Part shown: positions 45,345 to 53,514 of the stretch, piece by piece
Layout: every line of letters begins with the position of its first letter
How positions within the stretch are numbered: the first letter of the stretch is position 1
NCBI GenBank assembly: GCA_913776615.1
Contig: CAJYPK010000033.1
Coordinates: 1-64,000, forward strand
Length of the DNA: 64,000 nucleotides
DNA from: an uncultured Hymenobacter sp.
Lineage (GTDB): Bacteria; Bacteroidota; Bacteroidia; Cytophagales; Hymenobacteraceae
Direction of reading: 5' to 3'
The notes under the pieces: generated by a model
The model's input: only the letters and a program-made list of their open reading frames with translations
Told to the model about the DNA's origin: nothing
Database searches by the model: none
Position numbers and translations under genes: made by a program

Positions 45345-46262
45345 ATGTCCCCCTGGATTTCCGCATTCCGCCCCCGCACGCTGCCGCTGGCTTTGGCCAG
45401 CATTCTCACGGGTGGCTTTCTGGCCAAGGCTGCCGGGCACTTCAACGGCCCGGTAGTGGGGCTGGCGGCCCTCACCACTATTCTGCTGCAAATCCTGAGT
45501 AACCTGGCCAACGACTACGGCGATTCGCAAAACGGGGCCGACAGCGTGCACCGGCAGGGGCCACAGCGCGCCGTGCAGAGCGGGGCCATCACCCCCGCCG
45601 AGATGAAGCGGGCCATGTGGGGCTTTGGCGCGGCGGCGCTGGTGAGCGGCGTGGCGCTGCTGCTGCTGGCCCTGGGGCTGGCCGGGGCGTGGGTGCTGGG
45701 AGCCTTTTTCGTGCTGGGGCTGGCGGCCATCTGGGCGGCCGTCAACTACACGGCGGGGAGCAATCCGTACGGCTACGCCGGGCTGGGCGACATCTCGGTG
45801 TTTCTCTTTTTCGGCATCGTGGGCGTGTGCGGCACCTATTTTTTGCAGGCCTACGCGCAGCAGCACGAGGTAGCGCAGGCGTTGCCGCTGGTGGTGCTGC
45901 TGCCCGCCGCCGCGCTGGGCTGCTTCGCCACGGCAGTGCTGAACGTCAATAATATCCGTGATATCGCGTCGGATAAGCTGGCCGGCAAAATCACCGTGCC
46001 GGTGCGGCTGGGGCCGCAGCACGCCCGCCGCTACCACTGGCTACTGCTGGTGCTGGGCGTGGGCGCGGCGGTGCTCTACGTGGCGCTCACTTACCATTCG
46101 CCCTGGCAGTGGCTGTTCGTGCTGAGCCTGCCGCTGTTCGTTTTCAACGGCCTGCAAGTGTGGCAGCGCCAGGAGTCGATGAAAATTGACCCGCTGCTCA
46201 AGCAAATGGCCCTGAGCACGCTGGTCTTCACGCTGCTCTTCGGCATCGGGCAGATTTTGTAG
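45345..46262 (+). CDS. menA: 1,4-dihydroxy-2-naphthoate polyprenyltransferase
   Basis: Membrane prenyltransferase of menaquinone biosynthesis, attaching the isoprenoid tail to DHNA. 305 residues with about eight or nine transmembrane helices. The UbiA-family Asp-rich motifs are present: NDYGDSQNGAD (about 61-71) and NVNNIRDIASDKLAGK. The N-terminus WISAFRPRTLPLALASILTG is the typical MenA start. Menaquinone use fits a Bacteroidota host. The next + strand genes end here; a palindrome and the terminator of the opposing gene follow. Confidence 0.94.
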   Translation: MSPWISAFRPRTLPLALASILTGGFLAKAAGHFNGPVVGLAALTTILLQILSNLANDYGDSQNGADSVHRQGPQRAVQSGAITPAEMKRAMWGFGAAALVSGVALLLLALGLAGAWVLGAFFVLGLAAIWAAVNYTAGSNPYGYAGLGDISVFLFFGIVGVCGTYFLQAYAQQHEVAQALPLVVLLPAAALGCFATAVLNVNNIRDIASDKLAGKITVPVRLGPQHARRYHWLLLVLGVGAAVLYVALTYHSPWQWLFVLSLPLFVFNGLQVWQRQESMKIDPLLKQMALSTLVFTLLFGIGQIL

Positions 46263-46310
46263 CGCCGTCTAAGCAGCTGTTTAGTAACCCTTAGTTAATT
46301 TGCTTAAGTT

Positions 46311-46407
46311 AACCCGTCCGTCATGCTGAGCCTGCGAAGCATCCTATCACGAATGGTTTACCCCGACGTGATAAGATGCTTCGCAGGCTCAGCATGACGG
46401 ACGGGTT
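46311..46407. repeat. long near-perfect palindrome downstream of menA
   Basis: Arms 46311-46350 and 46368-46407 (40 nt) pair with one mismatch: AACCCGTCCGTCATGCTGAG onward, with a 17-nt loop. Related to the shorter palindrome at 26489-26525 (TGAGC-T-GC-GAAG core) and a fragment near 39415. Confidence 0.8.
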
Positions 46408-46444
46408 GAATAAAGCATCCTTCCTGAATAGCTTTTACAACCCA

Positions 46445-46500
46445 AAAGCCGACGGGGCTAGCCCTGCTTCACTCCCGAAGCCCGGCCAGCCCCGTCGGCT
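46445..46500 (-). terminator. terminator of the DUF3160 gene
   Basis: Read on the - strand, AGCCGACGGGGCTGGCC pairs with GGCTAGCCCCGTCGGCT (one mismatch), followed by TTTT. It begins 6 nt after the DUF3160 stop. Confidence 0.8.
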
Positions 46501-46506
46501 GTTCAA

Positions 46507-49056
46507 TTAGTATTTCTTGCCTTCGCTCTTGTTGAGGGCGGGCACCGGCACGATGAGGTCGCGGAGCCAGGTGGGGCGCGGCCGGGTCTGCTTGGCGAGC
46601 TGGGCGCGCCATTCCTCGTCGGTGAGGCGGGTGTTATTGGTAAACTCGTAGTAGCTGAAGACGGCCCCCCGCGCCAGCACCGGTACGCCGTTGATATCTA
46701 CGATCACGTAGAGCGCATCGGCCGCGCCCACGGCTTCCTCCAGCACATCCTCGTTGAAGGCGTACACGTCGGCCACCAGGCCAATGTGGCGCTCGCGGTC
46801 GGGCAAGGGGTCGTAGGTAGGTACGCGCAGCGTCCGCAGGGTCAGTTGTTCTACCTCACCGCCGATGGTAGTGAGGCTGGCCATCTCCTCAAAGGTGAGA
46901 TTTTGGTGCGCGACTTCCTTACGGGCCAGCTTTTGCAGCTTTACTACCAAGCTGCTCAAATCCTTATTCAGGCTATCGAGGTGCGGCGTATTGGCGTGCA
47001 GGCGGTGCAGGGTCTGATTTTGAAACGCCAGCAGGGCCACGGCGCGGTCCCAGAACGGTAGGTTGGGCTCCACGTAGCCGAGGTGGTGGGGCGGGGGCGG
47101 ACCACCGCCCGGGCCGCCCATCTCGGCCCCCATGGGCTGCTCGGTGTACAGCAGTAAGTCGTGCTTGAGCTCGGCCCAGCCGCCGAGCGCGGTGCTGAGG
47201 TTGCGCCGCTGCCAGGCCGGCGTGCGGGCGAAGTAGGGCGGGTTGGGGTCGGGGTTGGGCGCATTGAGGCCCAGCAGCACCTGCATGGTTTTGGTGTACA
47301 GGTTCTGGTCCCAGTTGTTATAGCCGGCAAACTTCTTCTGCACCGCCCGCAACGTGTCGGGATAGGCGGGCCAGCGGCTGGCTTCCTTGTAGTGAGCGAG
47401 CAGAATATCCTCGGCCGTGCGGTTACCGAAGGCTGCGAAGGCGTCGAGACCCTTCGGGAACGGCCGCTTGGGCTGGGGATTCAGCACTTCGGTGAGGCGC
47501 GATAAAATCTCGGCGTCGAAGGTGTAGCGGCCGGCCGTGAACAATAGCGTGGGCCGCTCCAGCGCTACCGTAGCCTTAGCCGAGGCCCCCTTGGGGCGGA
47601 TGCGGTCGGTGCCCGCCGCCACGAGCTGCTGCCGCAGGCGGGCCAGCGTGGCGGGCGCGGCCAGCTGGTCGAGCGACTGCCCGGCGTAGTCGGTTTGCAG
47701 CAGGCGCAGCAGGTGCGTGAGCGAGCGGTTGTCCTCGTCGCCCACTAGCACGTCGAGCACGTGCGTGAGGCTGGCAAAGCCTTGGGTCGCCTGTGGGCTG
47801 GCCGCCAGAACTTTCGCCAAAGCCACCGCGTGCAGCAGCCCGGCATCCGAATCCAGGAAAACGGGGGCCGTATTCAGCCACTTCACCGTGCGGAAATAGC
47901 GCCGCGTGGTATCGTTGCGGGTGTACATCCCGCGTGGCTTCAGCGCTTCGTATTGAAAGAGCGAGTCTTGCAAAAAATAGGAGCCTTTGTCAGCGGCCTG
48001 GGTGCCAAGCGTCACTTCCTTGGCTACCTGGTCGGCGTAGGCCCCACCGATGGGGGCACTGCTACCCGTGAGCAGGTTGCGGCCGATGGCGTAGTAGGCG
48101 GCGGCCCATTCGGCGGCTTCGCGGGCGGCGGGGTTCTGGCTCTGGGTGGCCAGCGCCTGGGCCTGGGTGGTGCCCTGGCGCAGCATCTGGGCCACGATGG
48201 GCGCGAGGCGCACTTCCTCCACGTCATTGAGGATGCCGTTCAGATACTTATGTAGCAGCTGGAGGACGAGGTCGGTGGTGACAAAATTGGGTGTGTAGCT
48301 GTACTCGTTCTGGTCGTAGATGTAAAATAGCTGCTCCTCGCGGGTGGGCACGATGACGAAGTTGTGGCGGGCCAGCACCGGGCGCATGGCCGGCGTAAAC
48401 GGCTCCTCGCGCTGATTCACCACGAAGTCGAGCCCGATCATGGGGTAGCCGCCCTGCGGGGCCACGCGGTGCGCCAGCAAAGCCAGTTCCTGGGCGTGGA
48501 TTTTGGCGGCGAAGGCGGCCTCCTGTTTGTTGAGCGGCACCCTGATGGGTACGGCCTTGGCGATGATTTGGCCCTGTTCGTTGTAGGTATCATCCTCCCA
48601 CACCGGCCGGTACCACTTGCGCTTGTCAAAATAAGCGCGCACCGTGCTGTTCATAAAGCAGTAGCCGTTGCGGGCGTAGAGCTCGTTGCGCAGCAGCAGC
48701 AGGTCGAGGTAAGACTTACCGGCCAAATTTTGGTTGAAGTCAAACGGCGGCAGCGCGGCCTTGTGCGTGCCTTCTGCCTGGGCAAAGCTATTGTCAGCTT
48801 CGCCGTACTTGTAAAACTCGGCGATATCGGGCCGCTGATACAGCTTGGCCAGCTGGCTTTTATCCTCGGTCAGGACGACGGGTACCAGCTCGCCGAAGCC
48901 GTTGTCCTGCGCAGAGTCGGAGTAAACCGGCGCGGCCGGCGGGGCGTTCGTAGCGGTGACCGGGGCGATGTTCGTCCGCCGCCATTGGTAAATGCCCAGG
49001 CCGGCTAACGCCAGGGCCAGCACGCCCAGTACCAGGAGTAGGGGTTTGTTTTTCAT
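46507..49056 (-). CDS. DUF3160 protein with YARHG domain, membrane-anchored
   Basis: 849 residues of unknown function. The N-terminus is an uncleaved or signal-type helix (KPLLLVLGVLALALAGLGIY) so the rest is extracytoplasmic. Residues about 113-150 match a YARHG domain (LLLLRNELYARNGYCFMNST, KRKWYRP). Most of the rest (about 215-840) is DUF3160: YIYDQNEYSYTPNFVTTDLV at the start and IGLVADVYAFNEDVLEEAVG followed by LYVIVDINGVPVLARGAVFSY at the end. YARHG is a short motif domain found in cell-envelope proteins. No enzyme motif seen. 29 nt separate it from the CapA-like gene upstream on the same strand, so they may be cotranscribed with dnaX. Confidence 0.83.
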   Translation of the reverse strand: MKNKPLLLVLGVLALALAGLGIYQWRRTNIAPVTATNAPPAAPVYSDSAQDNGFGELVPVVLTEDKSQLAKLYQRPDIAEFYKYGEADNSFAQAEGTHKAALPPFDFNQNLAGKSYLDLLLLRNELYARNGYCFMNSTVRAYFDKRKWYRPVWEDDTYNEQGQIIAKAVPIRVPLNKQEAAFAAKIHAQELALLAHRVAPQGGYPMIGLDFVVNQREEPFTPAMRPVLARHNFVIVPTREEQLFYIYDQNEYSYTPNFVTTDLVLQLLHKYLNGILNDVEEVRLAPIVAQMLRQGTTQAQALATQSQNPAAREAAEWAAAYYAIGRNLLTGSSAPIGGAYADQVAKEVTLGTQAADKGSYFLQDSLFQYEALKPRGMYTRNDTTRRYFRTVKWLNTAPVFLDSDAGLLHAVALAKVLAASPQATQGFASLTHVLDVLVGDEDNRSLTHLLRLLQTDYAGQSLDQLAAPATLARLRQQLVAAGTDRIRPKGASAKATVALERPTLLFTAGRYTFDAEILSRLTEVLNPQPKRPFPKGLDAFAAFGNRTAEDILLAHYKEASRWPAYPDTLRAVQKKFAGYNNWDQNLYTKTMQVLLGLNAPNPDPNPPYFARTPAWQRRNLSTALGGWAELKHDLLLYTEQPMGAEMGGPGGGPPPPHHLGYVEPNLPFWDRAVALLAFQNQTLHRLHANTPHLDSLNKDLSSLVVKLQKLARKEVAHQNLTFEEMASLTTIGGEVEQLTLRTLRVPTYDPLPDRERHIGLVADVYAFNEDVLEEAVGAADALYVIVDINGVPVLARGAVFSYYEFTNNTRLTDEEWRAQLAKQTRPRPTWLRDLIVPVPALNKSEGKKY

Positions 49057-49085
49057 CGAGCAGAAAAAAGGAGCGAGGCAACAGC

Positions 49086-50636
49086 TTAGCGGGCCTGCAC
49101 AAAGGCGCGGTAGGCCCCGGCCCGGGCCAGCCGCCGCACCAGGAACTTATCGAGCACCAGCCCAAAGCCCTGCCAATAATACTGCCCAACGCAGTAGCGG
49201 CCATCCGGCTCCTGCTCAATAGTCTGCACGTAGGTACGGTCTTGTTTAGGCACCGCTTTGAAATACAAGATAGTGAACATCAGTCGCGAGCCGCGCCAGC
49301 GGGGCCGCAGCGCGCCCGTGCTGTCGAGGCTGTACACGAAAAGCCGCCGCCGTACCACCGTATCGAGGGGCGTGCGCTTGACGGGGCCAATGAGCAGGTC
49401 GGGGCGGCGGTCGTTGTCCACGTCGCCCTGCGCCAGCCGGTACACCGGAAACCCCAGCGGCAGCACCGATTCGGTGTCGCCGGTGCGGGCCCGCACCTGG
49501 TACTGCCGCAGGTGGGGCAGGTAGTGCAGCCGCACGGTGGTGCGAATGCCGGCCGGTCCCGCCAGCACGAGATGCGGCACCAAGTAGGCGGGCTGCGCGT
49601 CGGCCGCCACGGGCGGGGCGGTGGGCTGGGCCAGCCAACGGCCATCGGGCTGGGGTAGCAGCCGGCTGCTTTGGTCGGTGGGCGTCAGCCGCCGGGCGAG
49701 CGCCCGGCGGGCGGTAGCCTCGGCGGGGTAGGGGAGAACCGGGACGAGTTGCAGCGGGCGGAGGCAAGTGGCCACCGCCGCGCCATTGCGGAAGGCAATG
49801 TCAACCTGCGCGCCCAGGGCGCTCGCGCCGCCGCGCTGGTCAAAAAGGAAATTTCCCAGGCTGTACGCGATGGGCCGGCCCCGGTAAAACTCCAGCGGCT
49901 GCACCACGTGCGGGTGCGCGCCCACCACGGCCGCCGCGCCCGCGTCGATCAGGTCGTGGGCCTGCTGGCGCTGCTCGGGGCTGGGCTGGGCCGCGTACTC
50001 GGTGCCCCAGTGCAGGTACACCAGTACGGCGCGCTCGGGAAAGAGCGTTTTGTAGGTAGCCACGCGCTCGCAGAGGGCGGCAACATCGCGTCCGCACACG
50101 CAGCCTTCGCCGGCAAGGCGTTGGGTAAGGCCGGAGTAGCCGAATACTGCCACGCTGCTGTCGGCTCCCAGCACCGTGGGCAGGCAGCCCGCGAGCGAAT
50201 CGGGCTGGTAGCCCAGCTGGCCCAGCCGGGCGCGCCGCAGGGCGCGGCTAGTGGCGCGCAGGCCCGGCAGGCGTTGGTCGAGCGTGTGGTTGTTGGCCAG
50301 CGAGAGGTGGGTAAAGCCCAGCCGGCGCAGCCAGGCCGCCCATTGGGGATTACCTCGAAAGACAATCGCCTTACGCACCGGCCGGGCGGTGTCGCTGAGG
50401 GGGCATTCGAGGTTGCCGACGACGTAGCGGCTGCCGGCCCACAGCTGGCGGGTGGTGCGACGCAGGGCGGCGCTGTCGCGGGCCAGGGCGGCGGGCACGG
50501 TGCGGGCCAGCAGCACGTCGCCCACCAGGCTCACCCGCACGGCGGGCGGCGCGGTGGGGGCCGCGCAGCCCGCCAGGGCCAGCGGCGCGGCCAGCCAGCC
50601 GCCAACACGGCCGAATAATTGCCTAAAAATCAGCAT
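49086..50636 (-). CDS. CapA/PGA-synthesis-type metallophosphatase-fold lipoprotein
   Basis: 516 residues, with lipoprotein signal LAAPLALAGC (Cys24). Residues 32-300 match CapA: VSLVGDVLLARTVP, VVGNLECPLSD, LSLANNHTLDQ, LVYLHWGTEYAAQPSPEQRQ and GAAAVVGAHPHVVQPLEFYR then YSLGNFLFDQ. CapA proteins have a calcineurin-like fold and are tied to poly-gamma-glutamate, but many family members have other roles. The C-terminal part (about 300-516) is beta-rich and includes an FG-GAP/VCBS-like motif (GDVDNDRRPDLLIG), which usual CapA proteins lack. Its start overlaps the end of dnaX by 14 nt. Confidence 0.8.
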   Translation of the reverse strand: MLIFRQLFGRVGGWLAAPLALAGCAAPTAPPAVRVSLVGDVLLARTVPAALARDSAALRRTTRQLWAGSRYVVGNLECPLSDTARPVRKAIVFRGNPQWAAWLRRLGFTHLSLANNHTLDQRLPGLRATSRALRRARLGQLGYQPDSLAGCLPTVLGADSSVAVFGYSGLTQRLAGEGCVCGRDVAALCERVATYKTLFPERAVLVYLHWGTEYAAQPSPEQRQQAHDLIDAGAAAVVGAHPHVVQPLEFYRGRPIAYSLGNFLFDQRGGASALGAQVDIAFRNGAAVATCLRPLQLVPVLPYPAEATARRALARRLTPTDQSSRLLPQPDGRWLAQPTAPPVAADAQPAYLVPHLVLAGPAGIRTTVRLHYLPHLRQYQVRARTGDTESVLPLGFPVYRLAQGDVDNDRRPDLLIGPVKRTPLDTVVRRRLFVYSLDSTGALRPRWRGSRLMFTILYFKAVPKQDRTYVQTIEQEPDGRYCVGQYYWQGFGLVLDKFLVRRLARAGAYRAFVQAR

Positions 50637-52605
50637 CCAGCCCCAGCCGCTGCTTCATTTCCTGCAAGGCAGGATATTTCTCGGCCAGGTAGGCAAACTT
50701 GTCGTTGGAAGTATACAGCTTGCGCCCGGTGGGCGCGCTGGCGGCCACCTCCGTTTGCACCGTGAGGCCGGCGTGCCCGGTGCGCCGCCGCAGCTCGGCC
50801 ATAAACTCGGCCCGGAAGTCGTTGAACTGCACCACCTGCACCGGGTTATCCACGGTGAGGGTGATGACGTGGTCGGCCCCGGCCGCCACCGGCCGGTTGA
50901 GTACCATAAACTCGCTCATCTTATCCTGGGCGCGGCGCTCCTCGGCCAGCTGCTTCCACACGCTTTGCAGCAGCTCGGGCGCGATGGGCGGCAGCGAGCC
51001 AGCGGGCGCGGCGGCCTCGGCCGCCGCCGGCGCGGTGGGCCGGGCGACGGGCGCGGCGGGCGTACCCACGTCGCGCAGGCCGGGCAGGCGGGTGCCCAGG
51101 CTGGGCAGCTTGGGTAGGGCCGGGAGCGGGGCCGGGCCGCCGCTGGGGGCGGCGGTCGTGCCCGGCCGCACGTCGGTGGGGCGATGGGTAGGCTCCAGTC
51201 CCTGCATGCTGGGGCGGCCGGTTTCGACGTGCGGCAGCGTGTCGCGCACCTGGTGGCGCGGCGTCACGGGCTCGGCCGGGTCGGGCTCGATGCTGGGCGT
51301 AGGGTGCAGCTCGCGCACGCCGCTGGCCACGGGCAAGGGCTCGGGGCCGTCGGCCGGGGCGTTGGTTTCGGGCGCGGAATTGGCCGCGGGTGCTGGCTGG
51401 CGCGTCGGGGTGCCGGGCGCGGGCTGGCCGGCCGGGCCGGGGTTCAGGTCGCTAGTTTTTTTTTTAGCCTCGCCGCCGGTGCCGGGCGTGAGATCGCGCA
51501 CAAACTGCACGGCCCCGTTGAGGTAGGCCAGCTTCATGAGCGTGAGCTCGACGTGCAGGCGTTGATTTTTGGCCTGCTTAAACTCGCGGTCGCACTGGCT
51601 CACCAGGTTCAGGGCCGAGAGCAGGAAGGGCAGCGGGGCGGCCTGGGCCTGGCGCACGTACTGCTGCCGGATGTTGTCGCTCACTTCCAGCAGCTGCACC
51701 GTCACGGGGTCTTTGCACACCAGCAGGCCGCGCAGGTGCTCGGCGGTGCCCACCACGAAGTTGTGCAGGTCGAAGCCCTGCTGCATCACCGAGTCGAGCA
51801 GCAGCAGCGCGGCCGATAGGTTTTCGCGCAGCAGCGCATCGACCAGCCGGAAATAATAGTCGTAGTCGAGGATGTGCAGGTTTTGCACCACCTCCTTGTA
51901 GGTTAAGTTATTGCCCGCAAACGTCACCTGTTGGTCAAACATCGAGAGCGCGTCGCGCAAGCCGCCGTCGGCCTTCTGGGCCAGCAGGTGCAGGGCGTCG
52001 TCGTCGGCGCTTACGCCCTCGCTCGTGGCCACGTAGCGCAGGTGCTCCCGAATGTCCTCCACCCGAATGCGGTTGAAGTCGAAAATCTGGCACCGGCTCA
52101 GGATGGTCGGGATAATCTTGTGGCGCTCAGTGGTGGCCAGGATAAAAATGGCGTAGCTCGGCGGCTCCTCCAGCGTCTTCAAAAACGCGTTGAAGGCCGC
52201 ATTCGAGAGCATGTGCACCTCGTCGATGATATAGATCTTGAAGCGGCCCTGCTGCGGGGCGTAGCGCACCTGCTCCACGAGCGAGCGGATATCCTCCACC
52301 GAGTTATTCGACGCCGCATCAAGCTCGTGCACGTTGAAGGAAGCGTTTTCCTGAAACGCCACGCACGAGGTACACTTGCCGCAGGCCTCCGCCTCGGGCG
52401 TGAGGTCGGTGCAGTTAATAGTCTTGGCCAAGATGCGGGCGCACGTAGTCTTACCTACCCCCCGCGGCCCGCAAAACAGAAACGCCTGCGCCAGATGCTG
52501 GCTCAGAATCGCATTCTGCAGGGTGGTGGTGACGTGCTGCTGCCCCACCACGCTCCGAAACGTAGCCGGCCGATACTTCCGGGCCGAAACAACAAAATTT
52601 TCCAT
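50623..52605 (-). CDS. dnaX: DNA polymerase III subunits gamma and tau
   Basis: AAA+ clamp-loader subunit. Start is the ATG at 52605 (MENFVVSARKYRP); upstream in-frame codons run through the tmRNA region and are not used. 660 residues: Walker A GPRGVGKT (46-53), zinc Cys65/75/78/81 (CGKCTSC), Walker B IYIIDEVHML, SRC sensor (170-172) and domain III to about 372. Then Lys381-383 are encoded by a run of ten A, followed by a Pro-rich linker and a C-terminal tau-like domain (LLQSVWKQLAEERRAQDKMS). The A-run probably produces the short gamma protein as well (see 51452-51465). A -7 element lies 15 nt upstream. Confidence 0.95.
   Translation of the reverse strand: MENFVVSARKYRPATFRSVVGQQHVTTTLQNAILSQHLAQAFLFCGPRGVGKTTCARILAKTINCTDLTPEAEACGKCTSCVAFQENASFNVHELDAASNNSVEDIRSLVEQVRYAPQQGRFKIYIIDEVHMLSNAAFNAFLKTLEEPPSYAIFILATTERHKIIPTILSRCQIFDFNRIRVEDIREHLRYVATSEGVSADDDALHLLAQKADGGLRDALSMFDQQVTFAGNNLTYKEVVQNLHILDYDYYFRLVDALLRENLSAALLLLDSVMQQGFDLHNFVVGTAEHLRGLLVCKDPVTVQLLEVSDNIRQQYVRQAQAAPLPFLLSALNLVSQCDREFKQAKNQRLHVELTLMKLAYLNGAVQFVRDLTPGTGGEAKKKTSDLNPGPAGQPAPGTPTRQPAPAANSAPETNAPADGPEPLPVASGVRELHPTPSIEPDPAEPVTPRHQVRDTLPHVETGRPSMQGLEPTHRPTDVRPGTTAAPSGGPAPLPALPKLPSLGTRLPGLRDVGTPAAPVARPTAPAAAEAAAPAGSLPPIAPELLQSVWKQLAEERRAQDKMSEFMVLNRPVAAGADHVITLTVDNPVQVVQFNDFRAEFMAELRRRTGHAGLTVQTEVAASAPTGRKLYTSNDKFAYLAEKYPALQEMKQRLGLDADF
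51452..51465 (-). other. A10 slippage site in dnaX with adjacent stops in both shifted frames
   Basis: On the - strand GCT is followed by ten A and then CTAGCGACCTGA. Normal frame reads KKKTS. A -1 shift (or one extra A in the mRNA) reads AAC TAG and stops after residue 384; a +1 shift reads CTA GCG ACC TGA and stops after 386. Both give a protein ending right after clamp-loader domain III, the size expected for gamma. Confidence 0.75.
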
Positions 52606-52619
52606 AATCGATACTCCCA

Positions 52620-52627
52620 CAAAGATA
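52620..52627 (-). promoter_or_regulatory. -7 element of dnaX
   Basis: On the - strand TATCTTTG matches TAnnTTTG exactly and ends 14 nt before the ATG, giving a leader of only about 8 nt. Confidence 0.5.
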
Positions 52628-52634
52628 CCCCCCG

Positions 52635-52660
52635 ATGTAGGGTAAGCTTTAGCTTGCCCA
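52635..52660. repeat. short GTAGGGTAAGCTT repeat, copy 2
   Basis: ATGTAGGGTAAGCTTTAGCT followed by TGCCCA is nearly identical to 15861-15886. A half copy (ATGTACGGTAAGCTTTAG) is at 53446-53464. It sits just upstream of the dnaX -7 element. Confidence 0.6.
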
Positions 52661-52723
52661 GCGTAAGGCGGGCCCACATCAGGAACAAAATCCCGCCCCA
52701 AAACATTTATCATTCGAAGCGCG

Positions 52724-52731
52724 TATCTTTG
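52724..52731 (+). promoter_or_regulatory. -7 element of the tmRNA gene
   Basis: TATCTTTG matches TAnnTTTG exactly, about 48 nt before the mature 5' end, which leaves a 5' precursor to be removed by RNase P. Confidence 0.5.
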
Positions 52732-52778
52732 CGCCCCGCTTAGCTCTCCGGAGCCGCGGCACTCGCTCTTTCTAATTT

Positions 52779-53149
52779 GGGGATGACCGGAATTGACAGC
52801 TTGCGCAAGTTGCGGGTAAGCGTGCCGGGAGTTGATGGAAGCTCTCCCGCCAAAAAATCTATCAAAAAACAACTGGCGACTATTCGTACGCCATGGCTGC
52901 CTAGTTTAGAACTACGCACTGCCATCGTGCCGCCCGGGTAAGTTTTTACACCTGGGAGTTCGGCGCGTCGTAAGTAGAAACTAGCCACCGGAGAACCGTG
53001 ATTCGGTGGCGAAGCCCAACTGCGGATAAGGGAAGCTCAAAGGCCTGATGTGCGCCCGGGCTTCTTCGAAAATCCAAGCATAGATACGCACGTAGAAAGC
53101 CCGTCGGCTTCCTTGTCTGGACCAGGGTTCGAATCCCTGCATCTCCACT
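52779..53149 (+). ncRNA. ssrA: transfer-messenger RNA (tmRNA)
   Basis: Rescues stalled ribosomes and tags the unfinished protein for proteolysis. The 5' GGGGATG pairs with 3' CATCTCC (53140-53146) as the acceptor stem, one pair being G-U. The 3' part has a T-arm, GGGTTCGAATCCC, as in tRNAs. The tag frame runs from the resume codon GGC at 52875 to the TAG at 52902-52904 and encodes GDYSYAMAA, very like the published GEESYAMAA tag of Cytophaga. CCA does not appear encoded at the paired end. A terminator follows directly. The exact 3' end is uncertain by 1-3 nt. Confidence 0.93.
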
Positions 53150-53150
53150 G

Positions 53151-53190
53151 AAAACCTCGTTCTTAATTCAGGAGCGAGGTTTTTATTTTT
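53151..53190 (+). terminator. terminator of the tmRNA gene
   Basis: AAAACCTCG pairs with CGAGGTTTT, followed by TATTTTT, 2 nt after the tmRNA 3' end. Confidence 0.9.
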
Positions 53191-53200
53191 CTAGGCAGAG

Positions 53201-53413
53201 TTGAGGGCCATTATTACCACAAGGACTTCTGTATTGCTGCGTGACTTCAGCGAGGAAGACTTGCTGGAAGTAGAAGCCTACAAGAAAATTGGTGATGTTC
53301 GCAGGTCCAGCATCGTGCGCCTGCAAGGCACCAACGCCGAAGCAGGTGCCCGCATCATCGACGAGAGCAGGTTGAAGGTAAAGTTGGCCACCCTACTGAG
53401 AAGACGCCGCTGA
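53201..53413 (+). CDS. uncertain 70-codon reading frame downstream of ssrA
   Basis: A TTG-started frame encoding a charged 70-residue peptide (RTSVLLRDFSEEDLLEVEAY ... LATLLRRRR). I do not recognise it. It may be a true small protein or a decayed fragment; ssrA 3' ends are frequent integration sites for mobile DNA, so a remnant is plausible. No promoter or leader signal supports it. Confidence 0.3.
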   Translation: MRAIITTRTSVLLRDFSEEDLLEVEAYKKIGDVRRSSIVRLQGTNAEAGARIIDESRLKVKLATLLRRRR

Positions 53414-53514
53414 GCGCGTAAAGCGAAGTATTAGCCGAGCAGTCAATGTACGGTAAGCTTTAGTGTCTCAGGGAATAGCAAAACCCCACCGACGCATAAG
53501 CAGCAGGGCTTTTC

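Noticed and set aside
52606..52872. N-terminal extension of dnaX to 52872
   Set aside because: It runs antisense through the tmRNA gene and the dnaX promoter; the family start MENFVVSARKYRP is at 52605.
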